The notes under the pieces are model-generated. The model saw only the letters and a program-made list of their open reading frames with translations, was not told the origin of the DNA and did not search any database. From JBBSJV01 sp038256935 (GTDB lineage: Bacteria; Patescibacteriota; JACMRA01): DNA of 18,582 nt. Shown here piece by piece: positions 1 to 6,699 of the stretch (position 1 is its first letter; every line of letters starts with the position of its first letter). The position numbers and the translations under genes were made by a program. The stretch spans positions 1 to 18,582 of the forward strand of contig JBBSJV010000019.1 of NCBI GenBank assembly GCA_038256935.1, read 5' to 3'.

Positions 1-1420
1 AAACACTAACACTTGCAAAATTTACAGCTTGTTCATTATCGCTGCAAACAAGAGAAGTATCTACTCCAGTATCATCTCTAACTACAATACTATCAGTAGA
101 GCCATTAGCACATAAATCGTTGTTATCAGTAGCGTCTCCAGAGTACATTGTCAGAGAGCCAGGAGAGACTTCTAGGGTAGCGCAAGAGGAGCCGTTTGGG
201 AGGGAGCTAATATTGCAAGGAATAACTGGGATTTCAATGGTATTATCAATACGAATAAGTCTATTAACCGTATTTCCATTATATGTGCGAAAACCACCAC
301 CTATTATTGCCTTGCCATCAGGTTGTATAGAAAAACTAAAAACAATAAAATTAAACCCGCTTCCAATGTTTAGACTCGTATCTCTACTACCGTCAACATT
401 AAGCCTGACCAACTTATTAACTAAAACGCTTTGATAAGAGGTATAATGACCACCGATTAGTATCTTATCATCTGGCTGAACGTGGATGCTGTGGACATTG
501 TTATTAAACCCCATCCCTGTTTCAAAACTAGTATCTCTACTACCATCAGGATTAAGTCTGACAAGATGATTTACTGTTTCCCCGTTATATGTAGTTAAGG
601 CCCCACCAACCAATATCTTACCATCTGATTGAATTGCGGATGTATGCGTAGTTATATCAAATCCTGTTCCAGTCACAAAACTAGTATCTCGACTACCATC
701 AGTATTGATTCTGACAATACGGTTTGCTGTTTGCCCGTTAAATATAGTGAAATTACCTAGGATAACAAATTTTCCATCGGGCTGAATTACCATTGAATAT
801 ATTCCTGAGCTAAATCCCGTGCCGGTCATAAAACTGGCATCTCTACCCCCATCAGGGTTGAGGCGAATTATTCTATTTACTGTGACTCCGTTGTATAATT
901 GAAAATCACCAGCAACAACCAATTTCCCATCAGTCTGAATAATCACCTTAAAAACATGGGAGCTAAACCCTGTTCCAGTAATAAAACCAGCATCTCTACT
1001 TCCATCAGGATTAAGTCTGACCAGTCTATTTACGGTAACTCCATTATACGTTGCAAATGTCCCTCCAACTAAGATCTTACCATCAGGTAGAATCGATATA
1101 TTATAGACGGAATCATTAAACCCAGATCCTGTCACAAAACTAGTATCAATATTTCCATTTGGATGCAACCTCACAAGTCTATTTACTATAACTCCGTTAT
1201 AGGTTGTAAAATGGCCACCAACCAATATCTTACCATTAGGTAGAATCTGTGTGGTTTGAACAGTATTATCAAATCCAGTTCCCGTGACAAAACTAGTATC
1301 AAGATCACCATCTGCAGCCATCACCAAAATACCAGTGATAAAGATTGAAAAAATCAAAGCTGTTACTGCAAAGAGCTTAGCTATTTCACTAGCTTTAATT
1401 AGTGTAAATCTTAAAAGCAT
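1..1420 (-). CDS. Secreted delta-60 repeat (DUF5122) beta-propeller protein, 3' end outside window
   Basis: An open frame runs from ATG at 1420 to the window edge without a stop (about 473 residues visible). Residues 1-35 form a basic, then hydrophobic, signal-peptide-like segment ending near VMAAD. Residues 36-392 are seven tandem 51-residue units with the pattern (P)DGs-DTSF-TGtGF-...-iqPDGKilvGG-f-tYNG-tvNRlvRLn. This matches the delta-60 / DUF5122 repeat, a family predicted to fold as beta-propeller blades; seven units fit one closed propeller. After the repeats come about 80 residues rich in Cys, Ser and Asp (cysteines near CNISS, SSCAT, DLCAN, LVCSD), probably the start of another extracellular domain. 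A secreted or surface-attached role is inferred; ligand and function are unknown. There is no Shine-Dalgarno sequence; the ATG is the first one after a good promoter. The repeat family call is firm, the function is not. Confidence 0.85.
   Translation of the reverse strand, partial: MLLRFTLIKASEIAKLFAVTALIFSIFITGILVMAADGDLDTSFVTGTGFDNTVQTTQILPNGKILVGGHFTTYNGVIVNRLVRLHPNGNIDTSFVTGSGFNDSVYNISILPDGKILVGGTFATYNGVTVNRLVRLNPDGSRDAGFITGTGFSSHVFKVIIQTDGKLVVAGDFQLYNGVTVNRIIRLNPDGGRDASFMTGTGFSSGIYSMVIQPDGKFVILGNFTIFNGQTANRIVRINTDGSRDTSFVTGTGFDITTHTSAIQSDGKILVGGALTTYNGETVNHLVRLNPDGSRDTSFETGMGFNNNVHSIHVQPDDKILIGGHYTSYQSVLVNKLVRLNVDGSRDTSLNIGSGFNFIVFSFSIQPDGKAIIGGGFRTYNGNTVNRLIRIDNTIEIPVIPCNISSLPNGSSCATLEVSPGSLTMYSGDATDNNDLCANGSTDSIVVRDDTGVDTSLVCSDNEQAVNFASVSV
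245..1315 (-). repeat. Seven tandem 153-bp coding repeats (51-residue DUF5122 units)
   Basis: Seven in-frame units of 153 bp encode propeller blades. The recurring block that reads ACTAGTTTTGT on the minus strand (DTSFV) recurs about every 150-155 bases near 1291, 1140, 987, 834, 682, 528 and 373. Units have diverged in DNA but keep the residues DG, TSF, TG-GF, DGK, GG, YNG and NR-VRL. Unit 6 (near 440-530) is the most divergent, with YQS in place of YNG. Confidence 0.85.
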
Positions 1421-1459
1421 ATTTTTTCTGGTATTTTTTGTTTTTTTTGTTATAGAGAC

Positions 1460-1488
1460 AGTATAAAATAGTTACTTTAAATTGTAAA
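1460..1488 (-). promoter_or_regulatory. Sigma70-type promoter for the DUF5122 repeat gene
   Basis: On the minus strand, a -35 TTTACA (1483-1488) and a -10 TATACT (1460-1465) are separated by 17 bases. The predicted start lies near 1453, about 33 bases before the ATG at 1420. Confidence 0.65.
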
Positions 1489-1515
1489 ATAATCCCTCCT
1501 TTTAGAATCTTTAAA

Positions 1516-1543
1516 CAACAAAAAACGCGGAAATAAATCCGCG
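1516..1543 (-). terminator. Rho-independent terminator of the RNase J gene
   Basis: A perfect 6-bp GC-rich stem, CGCGGA (1526-1531) with TCCGCG (1538-1543), has a 6-base loop. On the minus strand it is followed by a T-rich run (complement of 1516-1525). It lies 25 bases past the RNase J stop codon. Confidence 0.85.
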
Positions 1544-1568
1544 CTAAAAAATGATTTTTAATTGAATC

Positions 1569-3590
1569 CTAGACTTGAACAACTACTGGAATAACCATTG
1601 GTTCTTTCTCAGTAATTTTGTAGACTTCATTAGAAATAACATTTTTGAGTTTGTTTCTAAGGTCAGAGAAGTAAGTTGGAGATTTTGGATCTAGATCTAC
1701 TGTATCAAAAGTGTTTCTAATATGTTTTTTAAGATGATCAAAGAGTTCACCGCTATTTTTCATATAGACAAAACCTCGGCTGATAAGCTCAGGGCCGCCT
1801 ACAAGTTGCTTTCTCTTGTTTAGAAGCATGACCATGATGATACTTCCTTGAGTAGACATTTGTCTTCGCTCATTAAGCACTACTTCAGAAACGCTTCCAA
1901 TACTCATTCCATCGACTAGTAAGACTTTGTCAGTGATAACTTCATCAGTTAGAACCACATCATCAGTTCGAAGCTCGATGATACGACCGTTTTCTCCGAT
2001 AATGTTATGATCAAATGGAATACCCATATGAGATCCTAGTTTTCCTACAGCTTTAAGCATGTAGTGATCACCGTGAATTGGTTGCAAGTAATCTGGCTTT
2101 GTAAGAGCAATCATCATCTTTAGATCTTCGTGACAAGCGTGTCCTGAAACGTGCAGATCAAACTCTTTTGGTTTGTATACATCTACACCTTTGCGGCTCA
2201 ATCTTGCAACTAGATCTTGGATAGCATCTTCATTTCCAGGGATTTGGCTGCTTGAAAAGATCACACTATCTCCACCTTGTAGTCTAATAGTAGGGTGTTC
2301 ATCTCTTGCCATGCGACTAAGAGCAGCATTTTCCTCACCTTGAGAACCAGTTGATAAAAGACAAACTTGATTATCTGGTAATTTGTGTACGTCTTTAAAA
2401 TCAACGATCATTCCATCAGGTACTTTGATATAACCCATTTCAAAGACAGTTCTAAAGTTGGTAATCATTGACCTTCCATTGATGGCAATTCTGCGATTAG
2501 TTTTAGCACATGCATCGATGATTTGTTGTACACGTGAGATTGAAGTTGAGAAAGTTGTAAAGATTACTCTACCTTGAGATTCACCGACAATCTTGTTTAC
2601 AGTCTTTGCAATTTCTCTTTCTGAGATTTGATACCCAGGCTTGAGAATACCCAATGAATCTGTAACTAAAAGTCTAACTCCATCTTCTCCAAGCTCAGCA
2701 AGTTTTGCATAATCACTTAACTTACCATCAAACGGAGTATTATCAAATTTCCAATCAGTAGCGTAAACTATGCGACCCATTGGAGTTTTGATTCCAAGCC
2801 CGACAACGTCAGGAATAGAATGGTTTAATCTGAAAAATTCAAACTCAAAGACACCTAATTTTAAAGGTTTTCCTGGTTCAATTACCTTGGCGATAAATTG
2901 ATTAGCAAATTCGTACTCTTGTAGTCTGTTTTTAAGTAAGGCAAGCGATAACGGCATTCCAAAAATTGGCACTGAACCTAGTTTTGGAAGTACGTATGGA
3001 GCTGCTCCAATATGATCAAGGTGACCATGAGTGTAGATAAGTCCACGGATTTTGTGCTTATTCATTTCAAGATATTCTGTATCAGGAATCAAATAATCCA
3101 CTCCAGGGTATTTTTCGCCGCCTCCAAAGCCCATTCCTGAGTCGATAACGACAATATCATCACCGCATTCTAAAGCAGTCATGTTCATTCCGACTTCGTT
3201 GGTACCACCAAGAGGGATGATCTTGACAATTGGACCCTCAGGGAAATTCTTTGGAGAATTAGTTTTAAGGATAGGCCCATCATTTAAAGCAGGATTTAAC
3301 CCTGAAATAGATAGATTGCCTTGGACTAAAACCTTGGTATCGCTTTTTACACGGATATTTTTTTGAGTGGTGACATTTTCACCAGTTTCACTATCAACTA
3401 CATGTTTTCTAGTGGCGTACTGAGCTCTATCAGAGGCTCTAGCATTAGTTTTGGGTAGCGTGCTACCACCTCTTCTTGGACCATTGTTTGGACGGTAATT
3501 GTTATTACCATTTCTGTTGTTGGGACGGTTTGGTCTATCACCGTTTGAACCTCTACTCATTGGCGGGTTCGTTGTTTGATTTAATGACAT
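1569..3590 (-). CDS. rnj: Ribonuclease J (metallo-beta-lactamase/beta-CASP RNase)
   Basis: This RNase acts in mRNA decay and in rRNA and tRNA maturation, with 5'-exo- and endonuclease activity in the family. Residues 1-115 are a low-complexity extension rich in Asn, Arg, Gly and Pro, probably disordered and RNA-binding, which brings the length to 673 against about 555 in the usual enzyme. The metallo-beta-lactamase core starts near residue 122 (IPLGGTNEVG). Metal ligands are visible as HGHLDH (188-193), NHSIPD (256-261) and ATDW (277-280). The beta-CASP part is followed by SGHA (482-485) and HGDH (506-509), and a C-terminal domain follows to residue 673. The gene follows tRNA-Phe on the same strand and ends at a strong terminator. 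No Shine-Dalgarno sequence precedes the ATG. Confidence 0.95.
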   Translation of the reverse strand: MSLNQTTNPPMSRGSNGDRPNRPNNRNGNNNYRPNNGPRRGGSTLPKTNARASDRAQYATRKHVVDSETGENVTTQKNIRVKSDTKVLVQGNLSISGLNPALNDGPILKTNSPKNFPEGPIVKIIPLGGTNEVGMNMTALECGDDIVVIDSGMGFGGGEKYPGVDYLIPDTEYLEMNKHKIRGLIYTHGHLDHIGAAPYVLPKLGSVPIFGMPLSLALLKNRLQEYEFANQFIAKVIEPGKPLKLGVFEFEFFRLNHSIPDVVGLGIKTPMGRIVYATDWKFDNTPFDGKLSDYAKLAELGEDGVRLLVTDSLGILKPGYQISEREIAKTVNKIVGESQGRVIFTTFSTSISRVQQIIDACAKTNRRIAINGRSMITNFRTVFEMGYIKVPDGMIVDFKDVHKLPDNQVCLLSTGSQGEENAALSRMARDEHPTIRLQGGDSVIFSSSQIPGNEDAIQDLVARLSRKGVDVYKPKEFDLHVSGHACHEDLKMMIALTKPDYLQPIHGDHYMLKAVGKLGSHMGIPFDHNIIGENGRIIELRTDDVVLTDEVITDKVLLVDGMSIGSVSEVVLNERRQMSTQGSIIMVMLLNKRKQLVGGPELISRGFVYMKNSGELFDHLKKHIRNTFDTVDLDPKSPTYFSDLRNKLKNVISNEVYKITEKEPMVIPVVVQV

Positions 3591-3740
3591 AAAATATATC
3601 GCATTAATTTGATATTCTTTATAAAAAATTAATAAAGCTTAAAAGTTTCTCTATGTTCTAAGATGATTCTAAAAGAATAGACTATCTTTTGCTATCTGTA
3701 AAATCTAAAAATTCTTAAAATTAAAAAAATATTTGTTATA

Positions 3741-3815
3741 TGGTGCCGAGGGACAGAATTGAACTGTCGACACGAGGCTCTTCAGGCCACTGCTCTACCA
3801 CTGAGCTACCTCGGC
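3741..3815 (-). tRNA. tRNA-Phe (anticodon GAA), CCA encoded
   Basis: The minus strand folds into a 75-base cloverleaf: acceptor GCCGAGG/CCTCGGC, D stem GCTC/GAGC, anticodon loop CTGAAGA (anticodon GAA), T stem GACAG/CTGTC with loop TTCAATT, discriminator A and encoded CCA. The anticodon stem GTGGC/GCCTC carries one U-U mismatch, slightly unusual. It lies 53 bases after rnpA on the same strand, where yidC often sits in other bacteria. Confidence 0.93.
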
Positions 3816-3824
3816 GTGTTAGAT

Positions 3825-3855
3825 ATATTAACAATGAATTTTAAGTAATTGTAAA
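3825..3855 (-). promoter_or_regulatory. Possible promoter of tRNA-Phe
   Basis: On the minus strand, TTTACA (3850-3855) and TAATAT (3825-3830) are 19 bases apart. The predicted start is about 3 bases before the mature tRNA 5' end. The spacing is long, and co-transcription with rnpA is also possible. Confidence 0.4.
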
Positions 3856-3868
3856 GAGTAGGGTAGTT

Positions 3869-4228
3869 TTAGTTTTTAAAACGGGCTTTTGCTTTTTCAA
3901 ATAAATCTTGAATTTGAGCTGTTAAATCGGCAGTGGAATAAGTTTTTAACTGATTATTTCTGACAAAAATAAGTAGATCTGAATTCGGTCTAAAAACTTG
4001 TTGTAAAACTATTTGATTATAAATAATTGCATTGACCCGTCTTTTGATTCGGTTGCGATCATGGGCTTTTTTGAAAACTTTTTTAGGCACTACTACACTA
4101 ACTCTTGTTAGTTTTTCAGTATTAAAGATTTTCATCTGAAGTGTATTATTACCTACAGAAAATCGACTCTTTAAAACCTTAGAAAAGTCTTTTTCAGCCA
4201 CTATTCGAGAAGCCTTTGCTAAAGCCAC
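3869..4228 (-). CDS. rnpA: Ribonuclease P protein component
   Basis: This is the protein subunit of RNase P, which works with the rnpB RNA to remove 5' leaders from pre-tRNAs. The 119 residues are basic and hold the family signature RNRIKRR at 58-64, preceded by the central strand VSVVVPKK (43-50). Length is normal for the family. The chosen start is GTG (4226-4228), giving an N-terminus MALAKASRI that fits the usual L-K-xxRI opening; no upstream ATG fits better. It starts 5 bases after the rpmH stop, the conserved rpmH-rnpA order, and is transcribed from the rpmH promoter. No Shine-Dalgarno sequence is visible, so translational coupling to rpmH is likely. Confidence 0.93.
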   Translation of the reverse strand: MALAKASRIVAEKDFSKVLKSRFSVGNNTLQMKIFNTEKLTRVSVVVPKKVFKKAHDRNRIKRRVNAIIYNQIVLQQVFRPNSDLLIFVRNNQLKTYSTADLTAQIQDLFEKAKARFKN

Positions 4229-4233
4229 AAGGT

Positions 4234-4383
4234 CTAGTATTTATTCAAAACAGGAGTAAGCTGCCAGCGACCTTTCTTCATCCTCCTTTTGAGTAATAAC
4301 TTACCTTTTTTGGTGCTATTTCTCTTTCTAAAGCCTACCATTCTGGCTCTTTTTCTTTTGGAAGGTCTGTAAGTTGGAAGCAT
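4234..4383 (-). CDS. rpmH: 50S ribosomal protein L34
   Basis: This 49-residue, highly basic protein opens MLPTYRPSKRKRARMVGF, the L34 signature (T-Y-x-P-S-K-R-K-R-x-R-x-x-G-F), and continues RKR-STK-G--LL--RR-KGR. It is part of the large ribosomal subunit. The C-terminus ends with about ten residues (RWQLTPVLNKY) and is slightly longer than the usual 44-47 residue form. The ATG at 4383 is 31 bases downstream of a strong promoter -10 box. It is followed directly by rnpA. The stop is TAG. Confidence 0.95.
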   Translation of the reverse strand: MLPTYRPSKRKRARMVGFRKRNSTKKGKLLLKRRMKKGRWQLTPVLNKY

Positions 4384-4413
4384 ATTAGTGCAAAAATTTG
4401 GTTAATCCAAAGA

Positions 4414-4443
4414 ATATTAGCCAAAATTGATTGTTTTTGTCAA
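4414..4443 (-). promoter_or_regulatory. Strong sigma70-type promoter of rpmH-rnpA
   Basis: On the minus strand, a perfect -35 TTGACA (4438-4443) and a -10 TAATAT (4414-4419) are separated by 18 bases. The predicted start is near 4407, giving a leader of about 24 bases. Confidence 0.75.
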
Positions 4444-4462
4444 GTAAAAGGACTTCAAAAAC

Positions 4463-4579
4463 TATCTTCTCATATTTTTGCAGTGAAACTTTCATCTGTT
4501 TGAGCGAAAAAAGAAGGTGCCCTGATTTCAAGATATGGGCGAGTTTATGAAAGTTGATTCGTAGAAATATGAGAAGATA
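4463..4579. repeat. Long imperfect palindrome, candidate structured RNA or MITE-like element
   Basis: The outer arms TATCTTCTCATATTT (4463-4477) and its exact complement (4565-4579) make 15 perfect pairs. A second stem AACTTTCAT (4487-4495) pairs with 4547-4555, and GCCC (4519-4522) pairs with GGGC (4537-4540). The result is a 117-base rod-like hairpin with internal loops. No gene ends next to it, so it is not a simple terminator. It lies between divergently transcribed rpmH and tRNA-Ile and upstream of the rpmH promoter. It matches no RNA family I recognise. Confidence 0.6.
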
Positions 4580-4601
4580 AAACTTTATTTTTGTCGGGTT
4601 A

Positions 4602-4630
4602 TTGACGCAATCCTAAAAATTTGTTTCTGT
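4602..4630 (+). promoter_or_regulatory. Possible promoter of tRNA-Ile
   Basis: A -35-like TTGACG (4602-4607) is followed 17 bases later by a poor -10 TTCTGT (4625-4630). The position fits a start just before the tRNA at 4641. The -10 match is weak. Confidence 0.3.
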
Positions 4631-4640
4631 TCTAATGTTT

Positions 4641-4716
4641 GGGTATGTAGCTCAGGGGTTAGAGCACAGATCTTATAAGTCTGCGGTCGCTGGTTCAATT
4701 CCAGCCATACCCACCA
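4641..4716 (+). tRNA. tRNA-Ile (anticodon UAU), CCA encoded
   Basis: A 76-base cloverleaf: acceptor GGGTATG/CATACCC, D stem GCTC/GAGC with an 8-base loop, anticodon stem CAGAT/GTCTG, anticodon loop CTTATAA, T stem GCTGG/CCAGC with loop TTCAATT, discriminator A and CCA. Position 33 is U and positions 34-36 read UAU, which pairs with the AUA codon. Most bacteria read AUA with a CAU tRNA whose C34 is changed to lysidine by TilS, so a genomically encoded UAU is uncommon. It stands alone on the plus strand. Confidence 0.88.
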
Positions 4717-4935
4717 AAGCCAAACGGCGATGCCCCGCGGCGAGCGAGGGTGCTAGGTTTCGAAAGTAACCGACAGAATGGCGGCCCGACTAAAAGGGTT
4801 CCCTACAAATTAAGTATTAATTTAAAAGGGTGTTCTTGATCGGGGTAGAATTCGGTTTTGTACACACGGCGATTGAGAGAAGTGCTAAGCGAAGCAATAA
4901 CAAATCTTACCTTTTTATATTTATTCAAGTATGAC
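4717..4935. other. GC-rich island and gene-free stretch downstream of tRNA-Ile
   Basis: The 338 bases from the tRNA to the next gene hold no credible ORF. About 4717-4810 is clearly richer in G and C than the rest of the window. It offers several short stems: GCC/GGC at 4719-4728, an interrupted GC-CCC-GC with GC-GGG-GC around 4731-4753, and GGTT/AACC near 4756-4771. This suggests a structured RNA or an imported or decayed segment. About 4810-4935 returns to AT-rich sequence with nothing recognised. RNase P RNA, SRP RNA and tmRNA were considered but their conserved cores are absent. Confidence 0.35.
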
Positions 4936-4937
4936 TT

Positions 4938-4985
4938 AGATCCTGAAATAAATTCAGGATGACAAAATTTACAAGTCAGGATGAC
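4938..4985 (-). repeat. REP-like palindrome, copy A
   Basis: ATCCTGAA (4940-4947) pairs with TTCAGGAT (4953-4960) and is followed by GAC. On the minus strand it reads GTC-ATCCTGAA-loop-TTCAGGAT-C. A partial second copy, CAGGATGAC, lies at 4977-4985. Related copies are at 6077-6149 and 18146-18170. Confidence 0.75.
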
Positions 4986-5054
4986 AAGACTTACAAGATT
5001 ACAAGACTAATCTTTAAGGAACTAAGTATAAATTAAAAAACTTTCAATAACCCT

Positions 5055-5711
5055 ATGCCTGCTTTAAATAATATCAAAAATCAAAACCAAGACTCACATA
5101 TCTGGAATAATCCAAATTATCCTAATAAAACTAGTGAAGATGAAGATATCATCCTACTTATTCGCGAAGACATAATTATCTTAGTATTAAAAGCAGTTGG
5201 ACTGTACTCGATTTTTTTTGGTTTTCTTTTCTTTAGGCTCATTGCAGTCTCTTTCAGTGATAGGCTATGGTTGTATTTCTTTGATTTTGCACTATATGCA
5301 ATTGCTACCATGTTGACTGTGCAATTTTTAGTAATTTTTCATAATTATTACCTCTCACTTCAAATTATCACCAACAAAAGAATTATTGATATTGATCAAA
5401 CCGGATTGTTTAGAAGAGAAATCAATTCTACATCTATGGATAATGTTCAGGATGTAACCAAGAAAAAGACATCCATTCCTCAATTATTTTTTAATTTTGG
5501 TGATGTGATTGTAGAAACAGCTGGGCGAACAGGATCAGAGGCTGTAGAGGCTCCAAATGGGTTTGTTTTCAATAATGTACCAAATCCAGCAGAAATAACT
5601 CATCTTATACAAGTCGTTAGAGAAAAAAATGTTAACCAAAGGGCCATAGATCAAGCCAAAATAGAAGCTACCTATTTGGAACAAATCCTGCATAGAAAAT
5701 CTTTAACTTAA
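5055..5711 (+). CDS. PH domain-containing (bPH2-like) membrane protein
   Basis: A 218-residue protein with an acidic, Asn-rich N-terminus (1-35), two adjacent hydrophobic segments at about 36-60 and 70-97, and a cytoplasmic bacterial PH-like domain at about 98-190. The order (two helices, then YYLSLQIITNKRIIDID, GLFRREINSTSMDNVQDV, FNFGDVIVETAG) is the pattern of the DUF304/bPH2 family, where a beta-rich domain follows a helical hairpin (T-N-R-R/I, then the I-L--I--V and G-V-I-TAG signatures). Biological role is unknown for most members. It is followed after 7 bases by a DUF1232 gene on the same strand, so the pair is probably one transcript. There is no Shine-Dalgarno sequence. Confidence 0.8.
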   Translation: MPALNNIKNQNQDSHIWNNPNYPNKTSEDEDIILLIREDIIILVLKAVGLYSIFFGFLFFRLIAVSFSDRLWLYFFDFALYAIATMLTVQFLVIFHNYYLSLQIITNKRIIDIDQTGLFRREINSTSMDNVQDVTKKKTSIPQLFFNFGDVIVETAGRTGSEAVEAPNGFVFNNVPNPAEITHLIQVVREKNVNQRAIDQAKIEATYLEQILHRKSLT

Positions 5712-5718
5712 AAAAATT

Positions 5719-6015
5719 ATGAAATTTAATCCAAAAAAAAGTTTAACTCTAAATCCATTCAAATTATATGCTTTGTTTTTTAGAAACACTAAGACTAGGT
5801 GGATCGCAATAATTCTTACTTTAGTTTATATCATAAGCCCTATTGATCTTATGCCAGAGGCTTTCCTTTTGTTTTTTGGAGGCGTAGATGATTTGATCTT
5901 ATTTATCATGTTTGCAATCGAATCAATCAAGCTATTTTTACCCAAAGGAAGGGATAATTCTAAGAATAAAAAACAAGTCATCGACGCTGAAGATTTGAAT
6001 TCTAAGGGGAGGTAA
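5719..6015 (+). CDS. DUF1232 (YkvA-like) small membrane protein
   Basis: A 98-residue protein with one long hydrophobic stretch at 27-50, a second at 55-73 and a charged tail. SPIDLMPE (40-47) followed by GGVDDLI (54-60) is the hallmark of DUF1232: Y-x-x-S-P-I-D-L-x-P-x ... G-x-x-D-D. Its function is not established; members are found widely in small membrane proteins. It probably shares a transcript with the PH-domain gene 7 bases upstream. The start ATG follows an A-rich stretch without a Shine-Dalgarno sequence. Downstream lies a palindromic element that may end transcription. Confidence 0.82.
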   Translation: MKFNPKKSLTLNPFKLYALFFRNTKTRWIAIILTLVYIISPIDLMPEAFLLFFGGVDDLILFIMFAIESIKLFLPKGRDNSKNKKQVIDAEDLNSKGR

Positions 6016-6034
6016 TTTAAGGACTCGTTATAAT

Positions 6035-6189
6035 GTCACCCTCGCATTTACTAGGTTTTCCTGACAATTTTAATCTGTCATACTGAACTCGTTTCAGTAT
6101 CTTTTCTCTTTTATATAAGTAATAGACCCTGAAATAAATTCAGGGTGACAGGTGGATTTTTAAGGGAAAACCGATAAATTGAGAGTGAC
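6035..6189. repeat. Nested inverted-repeat element (MITE-like) carrying two REP copies head to head
   Basis: The outer arms 6035-6061 (GTCACCCTC...GGTTTTCC) and 6165-6189 are imperfect reverse complements of about 26 bases. Inside are two palindromes of the REP type in opposite orientation: ATACTGAA/TTCAGTAT (6080-6087/6093-6100) and ACCCTGAA/TTCAGGGT (6126-6133/6139-6146). There is no ORF. It fills most of the 332-base gap between the DUF1232 gene and the next gene; 6190-6282 shows nothing else. Confidence 0.65.
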
Positions 6190-6282
6190 ACACGGATTCT
6201 GTTGTTAAAATAATTAAGATCTACAGTGATGACAGTAATTATATGTGTCACTATACAAGTTGAAAGTTACAATTATGAAAAT

Positions 6283-6316
6283 AATTTCCCAGCCGATAGT
6301 AGTAATCTGGAAAATT
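6283..6316. terminator. Hairpin between convergent genes, possible bidirectional terminator
   Basis: AATTTCCCAG (6283-6292) pairs with CTGGAAAATT (6307-6316), 10 pairs including one G-U, around a 14-base loop. T-rich sequence follows on the plus strand, and a shorter T run on the minus strand. It lies downstream of both the DUF1232 gene and the 6348-6692 gene. Confidence 0.45.
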
Positions 6317-6347
6317 CAATTTTAAATTTTTAAGATTTAGTTTTTCT

Positions 6348-6692
6348 TTACTCCTCAAACCCTGCTTCATTAGCCTCTTGTAAATCTACAAAGCAACCAC
6401 TTGCAATTTTTTCTTCTGGCAAGATATCTACGATTTTTTTATTTCCACTGTAATCAATCCAGCCTATAATTGGTTTATTATCAGGGCATCCTAACTTATC
6501 ACCGCTATAAGTTTGAGCTCCTAAGACCTGACTAGAAGGGGTATTCTCCCAAAAGTTAAGTAGATCCTCTCTGTCATCATCAGTTACAAAAGAGACAGGA
6601 GTAAAAAGGGCAATTGCCATAACAGAAATCGCAACTGACCAGCCAAACAGCAGGAAGTTATGAAATAATTTGCGAAGACGTCGACGGCTCAT
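6348..6692 (-). CDS. Small membrane-anchored protein with C-terminal Cys-containing module
   Basis: A 114-residue protein: basic N-terminus (SRRRLRKLF), one membrane helix at about 12-32, an acidic linker, then a compact C-terminal module at 69-112 with GCP-x-K-x-I-x-G-x-I-x-x-x-G-x-K and a final C-F-x-x-x-x-E-A-x-x-A-G-F. The module resembles the small domain called 'sunset' in some annotations, which ends other envelope or nuclease proteins; I am moderately sure of that link. Topology suggests a cell-surface position. The start ATG at 6692 is preferred over a TTG at 6728, because that TTG lies inside the -35 box of the promoter and the -10 box ends 7 bases before the ATG. The transcript would therefore be leaderless. 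Confidence 0.65.
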   Translation of the reverse strand: MSRRRLRKLFHNFLLFGWSVAISVMAIALFTPVSFVTDDDREDLLNFWENTPSSQVLGAQTYSGDKLGCPDNKPIIGWIDYSGNKKIVDILPEEKIASGCFVDLQEANEAGFEE

Positions 6693-6699
6693 TAATCTT

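Noticed and set aside
245..1315. Regular 153-base spacing that could suggest a CRISPR or satellite array
   Set aside because: The repeats are in frame inside a coding sequence and the units are diverged protein blades, not short identical repeats with unique spacers.
120..1466. Plus-strand ORFs at 120-434 and 1284-1466
   Set aside because: Both are shadows of the minus-strand propeller gene; the minus frame is continuous and has repeat structure.
4384..4640. Replication origin between rpmH and its neighbours
   Set aside because: rpmH often sits near oriC, but no cluster of DnaA boxes (TTATCCACA-like) and no dnaA gene was found.
4717..4810. RNase P RNA, SRP RNA or tmRNA
   Set aside because: The conserved cores (GAGGAAAGTCC, the SRP GGAAG loop, the tmRNA ends) are absent and the island is too short.
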